Shown: one piece after another, positions 17,666-26,628 of the stretch | Layout of the letters: every line of letters begins with the position of its first letter | Numbering within the stretch: position 1 is the stretch's first letter | Origin: Candidatus Accumulibacter proximus | GTDB taxonomy: Bacteria > Pseudomonadota > Gammaproteobacteria > Burkholderiales > Rhodocyclaceae | Length of the DNA: 64,000 bases | Assembly: GCA_016709675.1 (NCBI GenBank) | Contig: JADJMH010000034.1 | Location: 1-64,000 of the forward strand | Direction of reading: 5' to 3' | Notes under the pieces: generated by a model | Seen by the model: only the letters and a program-made list of their open reading frames with translations | Database searches by the model: none | What the model was told of the DNA's origin: nothing | Made by a program: the position numbers and the translations under genes

Positions 17666-18328
17666 CCGTTGCTCGTAGTGGAGCAGATCAGCGAGTGGCA
17701 GGCGCTGCAGCCAGCCGCAGGTCTCGAGTTCCGGCCGATCGTTGAAGTGGCTGACCCAGCCGATGCACAGGTAGGCGATCGGCACGATGTCGTGCGGGAT
17801 GCCGAGGGCGTCCTGCAGCGCCAGCTGCTCGAAGATGCTCACCCAGCCGACGCCGAGACCTTCGGCGCGGGCGGCAAGCCACAGGTTCTGCATCGCGCAG
17901 ACGCTGCTGTAGAGGTCCATGCTGAGCATGTGCGTGCGGCCGAGGACGACGGGTCCGCTGCGCGAGCGGTCGCAGGTGATGCACAGGTTGATCGGCGATT
18001 CGAGGATGCCCTGCAGTTTCATGCGGCTGTAGAGGGCGCGCCTGTCGTCCGGGAAGAGCCCTTCGGCCTCGACGTTGGCGGCGCGGAAGACGTCGTGCAC
18101 GCGCTGCTTGACCGTCGGCGAGCGGACGACGAGGAAGTTCCACGGCTGCATGAAGCCGACCGACGGCGCGTGGTGCGCCGCCAGCAGGACGCGACCGAGG
18201 ACGTCGTCGGCCACCGGGTCGGGGAGAAACTGGCTGCGCACGTCGCGGCGGCTGTAGATCGCCTGATAGACCGCTGCGCGGTCGGCTTCGGAGAAGGCGT
18301 GCGCCGCAGGCGCGCCCGGGTTTTCCAT
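17636..18328 (-). CDS. bluB: 5,6-dimethylbenzimidazole synthase BluB (copy 2, altered C-terminus)
   Basis: Near-identical to the copy at 10211-10858 over residues 1 to about 207, with scattered substitutions (for example VRSQFLPD for VRGQFLPD, NVEAEGLFPDD for NAEAERLFPDE). All FMN-binding and catalytic segments are present. After ETCGWLQRL the native end is replaced by LADLLHYEQRVWTGNRTGV, encoded partly by the GACCCCGGTCC repeats. No cobD follows. It is oriented against the surrounding jet genes. Confidence 0.85.
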   Translation of the reverse strand: MENPGAPAAHAFSEADRAAVYQAIYSRRDVRSQFLPDPVADDVLGRVLLAAHHAPSVGFMQPWNFLVVRSPTVKQRVHDVFRAANVEAEGLFPDDRRALYSRMKLQGILESPINLCITCDRSRSGPVVLGRTHMLSMDLYSSVCAMQNLWLAARAEGLGVGWVSIFEQLALQDALGIPHDIVPIAYLCIGWVSHFNDRPELETCGWLQRLPLADLLHYEQRVWTGNRTGV

Positions 18329-18607
18329 CGATTCCCCTTCTGGAAAGACTGTATGGCTGCCTGGCCGGGCAGCGTCCGTTCGTCTCCTGGCCGGTCTTCT
18401 GACTCGGATTCACCCGCGCGATGCGCCTTCCCGACTCGCGTCAGTGGCCAATGCATCGCCCGTCCTCCTCACAGCGCTGGGCACGTGGCGGACTTGCACC
18501 GCCTTCCCGATTTTCCGCCCAGCGTTGCCGGGCGGCACCCGGAGACTCTTGCCCGGAAAAGGCCGGGCGACTGCGATGGTGCCATAACTGCCGACCTTTT
18601 TCACGCA
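17709..18607. repeat. segmental duplication of riboswitch-bluB (partner 10232-11136)
   Basis: The two segments align from just before CAGGTCTCGAGTTCCGG to TTTTTCACGCAC, covering bluB, its hairpin, the B12 aptamer and about 50 bases upstream. Both copies are followed further on by a similar GTCTGCC/AGGAGG/CTGTCAAACC segment (11327-11350 and 18612-18640). In copy 1 a jetA fragment lies between the segments. Confidence 0.8.
18385..18555 (-). promoter_or_regulatory. cobalamin riboswitch upstream of bluB copy 2
   Basis: Carries the same aptamer blocks as copy 1: GGCGGTGCAAGTCCGCC, the GCCACTG box, and GAATCCGAGTCAGAAGACC, with only a few substitutions. The GCTGCCCGGCCAGGCAGC hairpin follows at 18357-18374. 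Confidence 0.92.
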
Positions 18608-18726
18608 CTGACGGTCTGCCGGAAAGGAGGGGACCTGTCAAACCCATGCTAAGATGGTGTGAAGGCAGCATCTGCAATGCCACCCGCAGGACCGGTCTCT
18701 ATTGGGCGAATGACTTCTACATACTG

Positions 18727-18789
18727 GCGCCGGCAGGAGAAGCTGACCGCGCTGCTCGAGCGGGCGCTGACGCTGCCGCTCGTGAGGTG
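18727..18789 (+). pseudogene. jetA fragment directly upstream of jetB
   Basis: RRQEKLTALLERALTLPLV matches RRQEELTALLERVLALPPV of the main jetA (about 15790-15850). It is then followed by Arg and a stop four bases before jetB. It marks an older jetA-jetB junction. Confidence 0.75.
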
Positions 18790-18792
18790 ACG

Positions 18793-19458
18793 ATGGCAGC
18801 AGAGCAACTCCAACCATCGGCCGCAGAGGGGATGGCGAGCGCTAGCCAGGCTGCCGCCGCGCACGACCTGTCGGCGCTGGTGATTCCCCTGCTCAAGGGG
18901 GTGATCTACCAGGACGCCGATGCCGGTCTGTGGAATGCGCTGCTGGCGCTGCAGGCGCGGGTGCGCGATTACGTCGCAGTGCTCAACCTCGAACTGGTGC
19001 TCGACGAAGCCGAAGGCTACGCTTTCCTGCGCTCGCGGCCGGAGCTCGACGACGGGTCGATGCCGCGGCTGCCACGGCTGGTCGCCCGCCGCCCGCTGTC
19101 GTTCCCGGTCAGCCTGATGCTGGCGCTGCTGCGCAAGAAGCTGGCCGAGTTCGACGCCAGCGGTGGCGACACGCGCCTGGTCCTCTCGCGCGACGAGGTC
19201 GCCGAGCTGATGCGCGTCTTTCTGCCCGAAGGCAGCAACGAGGCGCGGCTGATCGACCAGATCGATGTCCATCTCGGCAAGGTGATCGAACTCGGTTTCC
19301 TGCGCCGCCTGAAAACCGAACCCGGCCAGCCGGCGATGGTCGAGGTGCGGCGCATTCTCAAGGCTTTCGTCGATGCGCAGTGGCTGGCCGAGTTCGACCA
19401 GCGGCTGGCGGGCTACCGCGCGCTGCTCGCCGGGCAGGCGGGGGCAACCGATGAATGA
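18793..19458 (+). CDS. jetB: Wadjet JetB (DUF4194, MukE-like)
   Basis: 221 residues, ATG 18793. DUF4194 features: LSALVIPLLKGVIYQDADAG, WNALLALQARVRDYVAVLN, and LDEAEGYAFLRSRPE, then winged-helix segments (RPLSFPVSLMLALLRKKL, LSRDEVAELMRVF). JetB is the MukE-like KITE subunit that bridges the JetA kleisin and the JetC ATPase. Its end overlaps jetC by eight bases (ATGAATGA), normal for a tightly coupled operon. Its 5' neighbour is now a jetA stub and a bluB riboswitch facing away, so its original promoter with jetA has probably been separated. Confidence 0.9.
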   Translation: MAAEQLQPSAAEGMASASQAAAAHDLSALVIPLLKGVIYQDADAGLWNALLALQARVRDYVAVLNLELVLDEAEGYAFLRSRPELDDGSMPRLPRLVARRPLSFPVSLMLALLRKKLAEFDASGGDTRLVLSRDEVAELMRVFLPEGSNEARLIDQIDVHLGKVIELGFLRRLKTEPGQPAMVEVRRILKAFVDAQWLAEFDQRLAGYRALLAGQAGATDE

Positions 19459-22400
19459 GCCGCAAAGCCTCGGCCTCGATTTTGTCGCCGACGACACGCT
19501 CTCGGGTTTCCGCCTGCAGCGGCTCGAAGTGTTCAACTGGGGCACTTTCGACGGTCGCGTCTGGACGCTCAACCCTGACGGCCGGAATGCCCTGCTGACC
19601 GGTGACATCGGCTCGGGCAAATCGACGCTGGTCGACGCGGTGACGACGCTGCTGGTGCCGGCGCAGCGCATCGCCTACAACAAGGCCGCCGGGGCCGACA
19701 GCCGCGAACGGACGCTGCGCTCGTACGTGCTCGGTCACTACAAATCCGAGCGCAACGAGGTCAGCGGCACGGCGCGGCCGGTGGCGCTGCGCGACCACAA
19801 CAACTACTCGGTGATCCTCGGCGTCTTTCACAACGCGGGCTACGACCAGACGGTGACGCTGGCGCAGGTGTTCTGGATCAAGGACGCGCAGGGGCAGCCG
19901 GCGCGCTTCTTCGTCGCCGCCGAACGCGATCTCTCGATCGCCGGCGACTTCGCGCACTTCGGATCGGACATCGCCAGCCTGCGCAAGCGGCTGCGGCGAC
20001 CGGGGAGCGAGGTCTTCGACAGCTTTCCGCCCTACGGCGCCTGGTTCCGCCGCCGCTTCGGCATCGACAACGAGCAGGCGCTGGATCTCTTCCACCAGAC
20101 GGTGTCGATGAAATCGGTCGGCAACCTGACCGACTTCGTGCGCAGCCACATGCTCGAGCCCTTCGATGTCGAGCCACGGATTGCCGCGCTGATCGGCCAC
20201 TTCGACGACCTCAACCGCGCCCACGAAGCGGTGCTCAAGGCCAAGCGGCAGGTGGCGCTGCTCTCGCCGCTGGTCGCCAACGGCAACCAGTACGCCGCCC
20301 TGGCGCTGCAGGTCGAGGAGTTGCGCAATTGCCGCGAGGCGCTCACTGCCTATTTCGCCAGCCTCAAGCTCGGCCTGCTCGACAAACGCCTTGCCGGCCT
20401 CGCCGACGACTGGCGCCGCCAGGACGCGCAGGTCAGGCGCGGCGAGGCGCAGCGCGACGCGCAGCGCGCCCGGGAAGCCGAACTCAAGCAGAACATCGCC
20501 GACAACGGCGGCGATCGCCTCGAACGGCTGGCGGCCGAGATCCGTCGGCTCGATCACGATTGCCAGGCGCGGCAGCGCAAGGCGCAACGCTACGCCGACC
20601 TGGTGCAAGCCATCGGCGACAGCACCGGCGCCGACGAAGCCGCGTTTCTCGACCAGCGACAGCGCTGGTCGTCGCTGGCCGAAGAAGCCCGGGAACGCGA
20701 GGCCGCGCTGCAGAACGAGCTCACCGAGCACGGCGTCAGCCTGCGCCAGGGCAAGCTCGAACACGACGAGCTGACGGCCGAGATTCGCAGTCTCAAGGCC
20801 CGGCGCAGCAACATCCCGGCCGAACAGGTGGCGATGCGCAGCGCACTGTGTCGGGCGCTGGCGCTGTCCGAGGACGCGATGCCCTTTGCCGGCGAGCTGC
20901 TGCAGGTGCGCGACGACGAGCGCGACTGGGAAGGCGCCGCCGAGCGGCTGCTGCGCAACTTCGGGCTGTCGCTGCTGGTGCCCGACGACGATTATGCCCA
21001 GGTCGCGGCGTGGGTCGACCAGACCCAGCTCCGGGGCCGCCTGGTCTACTTTCGCATTCGTCGCAGTGCGCGCAGCGAACTGCCCGACCTGCACCGCGAG
21101 TCGCTGGCGCGCAAGCTGTCGATCAAGCCCGACTCGCCCTATTACGACTGGCTCGAGCGCGAGCTGGCGCACCGCTTCGACGTCGCCTGCTGCGCCACCC
21201 AGGAGCAGTTCCGCCGCGAGCTGCGCGCGATCACCCGCGCCGGCCAGATCAAGGCGCCCGGCGAGCGGCACGAAAAGGACGATCGCCACCGCCTCGACGA
21301 CCGCAGCCGTTACGTGCTCGGCTGGACCAACGCCGCCAAGATCGCCGCGCTCGAAGCCAAGGCGCGGACGCTTGAAGTGCGGCTCGGCGAGCTGGGCAGC
21401 CGCATCGGCAGGATCCAGCAGGAACACAACACGCTCAAGGGGCGCCTGACGACGCTGTCGAAACTCGATGAGTATACGGACTTCAACGAGATCGACTGGC
21501 AGTCGCTGGCGACCGAGGTGGCGAGGCTGCAGGAAGAGAAGCGAAGCCTCGAATCGGCGTCCGACCTGCTCAGGCAGCTCAGCGAGCAGCTGCGCGAAGT
21601 CACTGCGGCGCTGAAGTCGCTGGAAACCCAGCTCGAGGAACACCGCGACAAGCGCTCGCGAATCGAGCAGCGGCAGAGCGACGCCAGCGCGCTGCGCGAG
21701 CAGACGCAGGCGCTGTTGCTCGAACCGAAGATGGCGGCGCAGACACCGTACTTCGAGCGCCTCGACGCGGTTCGCCGCGAGGCGCTTGGCGAACACCAGC
21801 TCAGTGTCGAATCGTGCGAAAACCGCCAACAGGACACACGCGTTTGGCTGCAAACGCGGATGGAAGCCGAAGCACGCAAGCTCAACCAGCTGCGCGACCG
21901 GATCATCCAGGCGATGGTCGCCTACAAGGAGGAGTTCAAACTCGACACCGCCGAGGTCGACGCCAGCATCGAAGCGGTCTTCGAATACCGCAACATGCTC
22001 GACAAGCTGCAGGCCGACGACCTGCCGCGCTTCGAGGCGCGCTTCAAGGATCTGCTCAACGAGAACACCATCCGCGAGGTGGCCAACTTCAACGCGCAGC
22101 TCGCGATGTGGCGCGAGACGATCCGCGAGCGCATCGCGCGCATCAACACCTCGCTGACCCAGATCGACTACAACCCCGGCCGCTACATCGCGCTCGAAGC
22201 GCAGCCGACGCCGGACGCCGACATCCGCGATTTCCAGAGCGAGCTGCGTGCCTGCACCGAAGGCTCGCTGACCGGTTCGGACGACGCCCAGTATTCGGAG
22301 GCCAAGTTCCTGCAGGTCAGGCGGATCATCGAGCGCCTGCGTGGCCGCGAGGGGCTCGCCGAACAGGACCGCCGGTGGACGGCCAAGGTCACCGACGTGC

Positions 22401-22825
22401 GCTACTGGTTCGTCTTCGCCGCCAGCGAGCGCTGGCGCGAGGACCACAGCGAGCACGAGCATTACTCCGATTCGGGCGGCAAGTCGGGCGGCCAGAAGGA
22501 GAAACTCGCTTACACCATCCTCGCCGCGAGCCTCGCCTACCAGTTCGGTCTCGAGTGGGGCGCCGTGCGTTCGCGCTCGTTCCGCTTCGTCGTCATCGAC
22601 GAAGCCTTCGGCCGCGGCTCGGACGAGTCGGCGCAGTACGGCCTGCGGTTGTTCGCCCAGCTCAACCTGCAGCTGCTGATCGTCACGCCGCTGCAGAAGA
22701 TCCACATCATCGAACCTTTCGTGTCCAGCGTCGGCTTCGTGCACAACGAGGAGGGCCGGACCTCGAAGCTGCGCAACCTGACGATCGAGGAGTACCGCGC
22801 CGAGAAGGCGAGGGCCGCCGGGTGA
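19451..22825 (+). CDS. jetC: Wadjet JetC (MukB-like SMC ATPase)
   Basis: 1124 residues, intact. Walker A GDIGSGKSTLVDAV at residues 51-64. Long coiled-coil arms occupy about 300-480 and 620-960 around a hinge-like segment. The C-terminal head has the signature SGGKSGGQKEKLAY and Walker B RFVVIDEAFGRGSDES. JetC extrudes DNA loops and, with JetABD, cuts small circular plasmids. It overlaps jetB by eight bases and jetD by four. All ATPase motifs are present; without a working JetA the complex should not assemble (inference). A second copy lacking the N-terminal head lies at 37448-39505. Confidence 0.92.
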   Translation: MNEPQSLGLDFVADDTLSGFRLQRLEVFNWGTFDGRVWTLNPDGRNALLTGDIGSGKSTLVDAVTTLLVPAQRIAYNKAAGADSRERTLRSYVLGHYKSERNEVSGTARPVALRDHNNYSVILGVFHNAGYDQTVTLAQVFWIKDAQGQPARFFVAAERDLSIAGDFAHFGSDIASLRKRLRRPGSEVFDSFPPYGAWFRRRFGIDNEQALDLFHQTVSMKSVGNLTDFVRSHMLEPFDVEPRIAALIGHFDDLNRAHEAVLKAKRQVALLSPLVANGNQYAALALQVEELRNCREALTAYFASLKLGLLDKRLAGLADDWRRQDAQVRRGEAQRDAQRAREAELKQNIADNGGDRLERLAAEIRRLDHDCQARQRKAQRYADLVQAIGDSTGADEAAFLDQRQRWSSLAEEAREREAALQNELTEHGVSLRQGKLEHDELTAEIRSLKARRSNIPAEQVAMRSALCRALALSEDAMPFAGELLQVRDDERDWEGAAERLLRNFGLSLLVPDDDYAQVAAWVDQTQLRGRLVYFRIRRSARSELPDLHRESLARKLSIKPDSPYYDWLERELAHRFDVACCATQEQFRRELRAITRAGQIKAPGERHEKDDRHRLDDRSRYVLGWTNAAKIAALEAKARTLEVRLGELGSRIGRIQQEHNTLKGRLTTLSKLDEYTDFNEIDWQSLATEVARLQEEKRSLESASDLLRQLSEQLREVTAALKSLETQLEEHRDKRSRIEQRQSDASALREQTQALLLEPKMAAQTPYFERLDAVRREALGEHQLSVESCENRQQDTRVWLQTRMEAEARKLNQLRDRIIQAMVAYKEEFKLDTAEVDASIEAVFEYRNMLDKLQADDLPRFEARFKDLLNENTIREVANFNAQLAMWRETIRERIARINTSLTQIDYNPGRYIALEAQPTPDADIRDFQSELRACTEGSLTGSDDAQYSEAKFLQVRRIIERLRGREGLAEQDRRWTAKVTDVRYWFVFAASERWREDHSEHEHYSDSGGKSGGQKEKLAYTILAASLAYQFGLEWGAVRSRSFRFVVIDEAFGRGSDESAQYGLRLFAQLNLQLLIVTPLQKIHIIEPFVSSVGFVHNEEGRTSKLRNLTIEEYRAEKARAAG

Positions 22826-23997
22826 GCTGGACGCGGCCGGCAGACCTGCGCGCCCAGGTGCAGAAGCTGTGGGAGCGCGGCGACCTGCTGGCCAGCGTCG
22901 TCACCGGCGAGCCGCTCTTCCCGCGGCGGCTGACCTTGCGCGGCCCGAGCTCGCAGGAAATGACCGATCGTTTCGATGATGTGCGTACCTGGATTGGTGA
23001 GCTGCGCGCGCTGCCGCACTGCCGGGTCGAGCTGCGCGAGTTCCGGCACCGCCTGTTCGGCGCCAACGCCGTCCCCGACGAGGTGTGGATCGACACCCTT
23101 GAGGACGCTCTGGCGCTGATCGGCAAGCGGCGCGAAGCCAGCCGCTTCGGCACCCTGCTTGAACTGACGTGTGCGCGCCAGCCGCCACTGCTGGCCTGGC
23201 TGGCGAAAAGGCCGCTGCGCGCGCTCGAACTGGCGGCGGAATGGTCCCGGCTGCTCGACATCGTCGCCTGGCTGCAGGCGCATCCGCGCCCCGGCGTGTA
23301 TCTCCGGGAGGTGGATATCCCCGGCGTGCACAGCAAGTTCATCGAAGCCCAGCGCGGCGTCCTCGGCGAGCTGTTCGATCTCGCCCTGCCGCCCGCGGCG
23401 ATCGATTCATCGGTCGCCGGAGTGAGCCAGTTCGCGAGGCGCTACGGCTTCCGCGAAAAACCGCAGCGCATTCGTTTCCGCATTCTCGATCGCCGGCATG
23501 CCCTGTTGCCCGCGGATGTCGAGCAGGACATCACCCTCGACGCCCGGAGCTTTGCCCGGATCGACCCGAAAGTCGAACGGGTTTTCATCACCGAGAACGA
23601 GATCAATTTCCTCGCCTTCCCGGAAGTGACCGACAGCCTGATCATCTTTGGCGCCGGTTATGGCTTCGAGACGCTCGCCAACGCGGCATGGCTGTCGCGT
23701 TGCCGAATTCATTACTGGGGCGACATCGATACCCACGGCTTCGCCATCCTCGACCAGTTGCGCACGCACTTCGCCCACGTCGAATCGTTCCTGATGGATC
23801 GTGCGACCCTGCTGGCTTGCCAAGCGCACTGGGGCGAGGAGGACAGGCAGACGCTGCGCGAGCTGCCACGACTGAACGCGGAGGAGGGCGCCCTGTACGA
23901 CGACCTGCGCGACAACCGCCTGCGCAGGAATCTGCGCCTCGAGCAGGAGCGGATCGGTTTTGGCTGGGTCGAGGCGGCGCTCGCGGTTTTGGCGTGA
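22822..23997 (+). CDS. jetD: Wadjet JetD (DUF3322-DUF2220, Toprim nuclease)
   Basis: 391 residues from GTG 22822 overlapping the jetC stop (GTGA). The N-terminal DUF3322 region starts WTRPADLRAQVQKLWERGDL. The C-terminal DUF2220 carries the Toprim acidic residues in VFITENEINFLAFP (Glu) and HYWGDIDTHGFAILDQLR (DxD). JetD is the nuclease subunit that cleaves plasmid DNA captured by JetABC. It ends FGWVEAALAVLA, with no lesions. The tail beyond the stop, to about 24150, is shared with the second copy at 40314-40470. Confidence 0.92.
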   Translation: MSWTRPADLRAQVQKLWERGDLLASVVTGEPLFPRRLTLRGPSSQEMTDRFDDVRTWIGELRALPHCRVELREFRHRLFGANAVPDEVWIDTLEDALALIGKRREASRFGTLLELTCARQPPLLAWLAKRPLRALELAAEWSRLLDIVAWLQAHPRPGVYLREVDIPGVHSKFIEAQRGVLGELFDLALPPAAIDSSVAGVSQFARRYGFREKPQRIRFRILDRRHALLPADVEQDITLDARSFARIDPKVERVFITENEINFLAFPEVTDSLIIFGAGYGFETLANAAWLSRCRIHYWGDIDTHGFAILDQLRTHFAHVESFLMDRATLLACQAHWGEEDRQTLRELPRLNAEEGALYDDLRDNRLRRNLRLEQERIGFGWVEAALAVLA

Positions 23998-24174
23998 CTG
24001 GTGGCTGCCAGTCCGCCCGATCGATCTTCGGATTCGTTCAGACCAGTGCCAGCTCGACCCGCCGTCCGGCCCGAGTAGCCGTGCTGCCTGCCTTGCGGGT
24101 TCTCTGGACCTTCTTCTGGATCTGGAAGGCGTGGAGCACAAGGATCAAGCGCCACTTATCGAGAAGGGTCTTGC

Positions 24175-24201
24175 GCCAACAACTGTACGACAGTTGTTGG
24201 C
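24175..24201. repeat. 12-bp perfect inverted repeat upstream of the IS91 pseudogene
   Basis: GCCAACAACTGT, spacer ACG, ACAGTTGTTGGC. It lies 26 bases before the start of the IS91-type transposase and could be part of its terminal (terIS) end (inference). Confidence 0.65.
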
Positions 24202-24227
24202 AGTTCAAATACTCGACCCGAATTCCC

Positions 24228-25707
24228 ATGTCTGCCGCCTGCGCGCCCGCGCGCACTGCCGTCTATCGCCGTCGCCGGCCCGAGCGTACCGTGCTCTATC
24301 GCACCGTGCAGACGGCACCTCGCCACCTGGCTCGAACTCTCCTGCGACAGCCGCCAGGGCGCTTCCGGCCCAGCCCATGTCGAACGCGAGTTCCGCCGGT
24401 ATCTCGACTGCGGGATTCTCGCGCATGGCTTTGCCCGCGCGCGATGCGCCGAGTGCGGTCACGATTTTCTCATTGCCTACGCGTGCATTCGTGCAAGGGC
24501 CGTGGCGTCTGTCCGGCTTGCAACACCCGGCGAATGGTCGAAACCGCCGCCCATCTGGCCGACCACGTTTTCCCGCGACTGCCGGTCCGCCAGTGGGTGT
24601 TGTCGGTTCCGAAGCGGCTGCGTTATCACCTCGAATACGATCCGGCGATCGAAACGCTGGCGCTGCGCATTTTTCTGAGCGTCGTGGAACAAGCCTTGCG
24701 CCGCGCCTGCCCGGCTGCGGGCCCCGATTCCCGGATCGGCGCGGTGGCCTTCATCCACCGCTTTGGCGCGCTGCTCAATCCGCATGAGCACTTCCACTGC
24801 CTCGTCATCGAGGGCGTTTTCGAGGCTGACACCTCGGGAGCCGCGACCTTTCATGAAAGCCGTGGCTCCGACCAGAAGTTGCTCGACGAAGTCCACGCCA
24901 AGGTCCGCCGGCGTCTGCTGCGCGCGCTCACCCGCCGCGGTGTGCTCGAGCCGGAAGACGCCGAGACGATGGCGAGTTGGGCGCACGGTGGTGGCTTCTC
25001 ACTCGACGCCAGCGTGCGCATCGAAGGCACCGACCGCCCGGGTCTGGAACGTCTGCTGCGGTATTGCGCTCGCCCGGCCTTCGCGCTGGAGCGCTTGCGT
25101 GAAATCGACGCCGAACACTTGGTCTACGAGAGCATCAAGCCGGGTCCCGGCGGCAGCGTCAGCCTGATGCTCACGCCGCTCGAACTGATCGAGCGTCTGG
25201 CCGCGCTGATTCCGCCGCCGCGCCGGCATCGCCATCGTTACTACGGGGTGCTGGCGCCGAACGCGCCGCTGCGGGCACAGGTCATTACGCTCGCCGGCGT
25301 GCCAGACGGTACGCCGGCGGCAGCCGCGACCGAGTCAATCGCCGCGACCGCTGCGCCCAGTCGGTCGTCCGAGGGGACAGAGGAAGCACCGGGGGAAGCG
25401 GAAGCGATCCACCGTCGCATCGCCCGCTACGCCTGGGTGGTGCTGCTCGCGCGGATCTATGAGGTCTTTCCGCTCGTCTGTCCACGCTGCACGCTGCGGC
25501 GGCGAGATGCGAATCATCGCCTTCATCACCGACGCCGGTGCCGTGCGCGAGATCCTGAGCCATCTGGGCGAACCGACCTCGCCGCCACGCCTGATGAGAG
25601 CCCGTGCGCCTCCGCTCTGGGAGATGCAGGGCGCTACCATGGGCGAGGACGAAGCGCAGGCCCAACCAGTGCCGGAGTACGAATTCGACCAGCGCATTGC
25701 CTGGTAG
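24228..25707 (+). pseudogene. IS91-family (HUH, Y2) transposase, three frameshifts
   Basis: From ATG 24228: TAVYRRRRPERTVLYRTVQ in frame 1, HLATWLELSCDSRQGASG and HGFARARCAECGHDFLIAY in frame 2, then SCKGRGVCPACNTRRMVETA and VLSVPKRLRYHLEYDP in frame 1, including FGALLNPHEHFHCLVIEGVF (HUH region). Near 25495 a 7-base tandem duplication (ACGCTGC twice) throws the frame again; MRIIAFITDAGAVREIL and the end FDQRIAW follow. The second break (about 24480) contains inserted CGCGTGCA-like bases. Inactive, but otherwise full length. Confidence 0.88.
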
Positions 25708-25772
25708 GTGCCAATGCGCAAGGGTCCAGACTGAAGCAAGACGAGTTGTCATCGCCCGTCGTGGGAGGACTC

Positions 25773-25825
25773 GTGCCTGTGGTCATCCGCCTGGCCGGTC
25801 CGGCCAGGCGGATGACCACAGGCAC
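25773..25825. repeat. 53-bp perfect palindrome (26-bp arms, one-base centre)
   Basis: Left arm starts GTGCCTGTGGTCATCCGCC and ends GGCCGG at 25798; the base at 25799 is T; the right arm 25800-25825 is the exact complement. It lies 66 bases beyond the IS91 transposase stop and could be the oriIS end or a fused double end (inference). Confidence 0.9.
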
Positions 25826-25890
25826 TCAGCGGGGCGGGGTTCGGATGACTTTTCAGGGGCTCCCGGGTCGAAATGTGAGATTGACGCTGC

Positions 25891-26331
25891 TTGATGAAGG
25901 CTCATATACTCTCGTCGGTGCCGTTGAATTTCTTATCCTTTTTGATTCTGGCGACCGAGACCAACCTGTCGGCGCAACAGGTGGTGGAGATCTACGCCGA
26001 GCGCTGGGGGATCGAGCCCTTGTTTCACAACCTGAAGCGCTGGTGGGGAGTGACCAATCTGTGGCAGCAGTCGAAGGCTGCCCTGGAACTGTGGATGCAG
26101 ATTCGCTCCACGGCCTATGCCTTGACGCAATTGCTTGCCCTGCAGTTGTGGGAGTCCTTTCCGCTGATGGCCATCGCGCCTTGGCGAAAGGGCGCCATGA
26201 TTACCGCAGGGCTTTTCGCCCAGTGGCTGCGGATGCAATTTATCGGGCTTCCCGTGCGCGACGCCTACGACCCGAAGTCCGGTCAATTCGTGATGCCTTT
26301 TCCCGGGCAGGATCAGCGTTTGCACTGCTGA
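25891..26331 (+). pseudogene. DDE transposase C-terminal fragment
   Basis: About 146 residues: ILATETNLSAQQVVEIYAER then WGIEPLFHNLKRWWGVTNLW, the region around the last catalytic Glu of an IS4/IS701-like DDE transposase, and RGLPVRDAYDP-like distal sequence (IGLPVRDAYDPKSGQFV). The two catalytic Asp regions are missing. Exact IS family not determined. Confidence 0.7.
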
Positions 26332-26562
26332 GCCCGTCTCACCCTTTCTCGGCTAGTGTCGGGCATGCCTTTGTCCTGTTGGTCAGCCCTCGCCACCCGG
26401 GAAATCGCGACCGGTGGGAGATGCGGGGGTCTAAACTTCAGTCATCACGTATCTCCTGTGGTTGTAGGGAAACGCATTCAGGCGCTGTTCGGGCACAAAG
26501 CCAAGTCGTCGGAGGTGGGCAGGGTGGTGAGAGGTGGGTGGGCATCATCAATCTGAAAGATC

Positions 26563-26614
26563 GGGTGTAAATGGGCGTTGAAATGGATGTGACTCGTAAT
26601 TGGGTGTAAATGGG
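26563..26614 (+). promoter_or_regulatory. direct repeats upstream of fic (possible operator)
   Basis: GGGTGTAAATGGG occurs at 26563-26575 and 26602-26614, 39 bases apart start to start; the second lies just before the Fic start codon at 26629. The Fic protein has a C-terminal winged helix, so autoregulation is plausible (inference). Confidence 0.55.
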
Positions 26615-26628
26615 TGTAGTATTGGTTC

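Noticed and set aside
19358..22744. 1128-residue minus-strand ORF opposite jetC
   Set aside because: Antisense shadow of the jetC codon pattern; no domain features.
23169..26570. 1133-residue plus-strand ORF
   Set aside because: An accidental join of an off-frame jetD reading, part of the IS91 transposase and non-coding sequence; only the IS91 part is meaningful.
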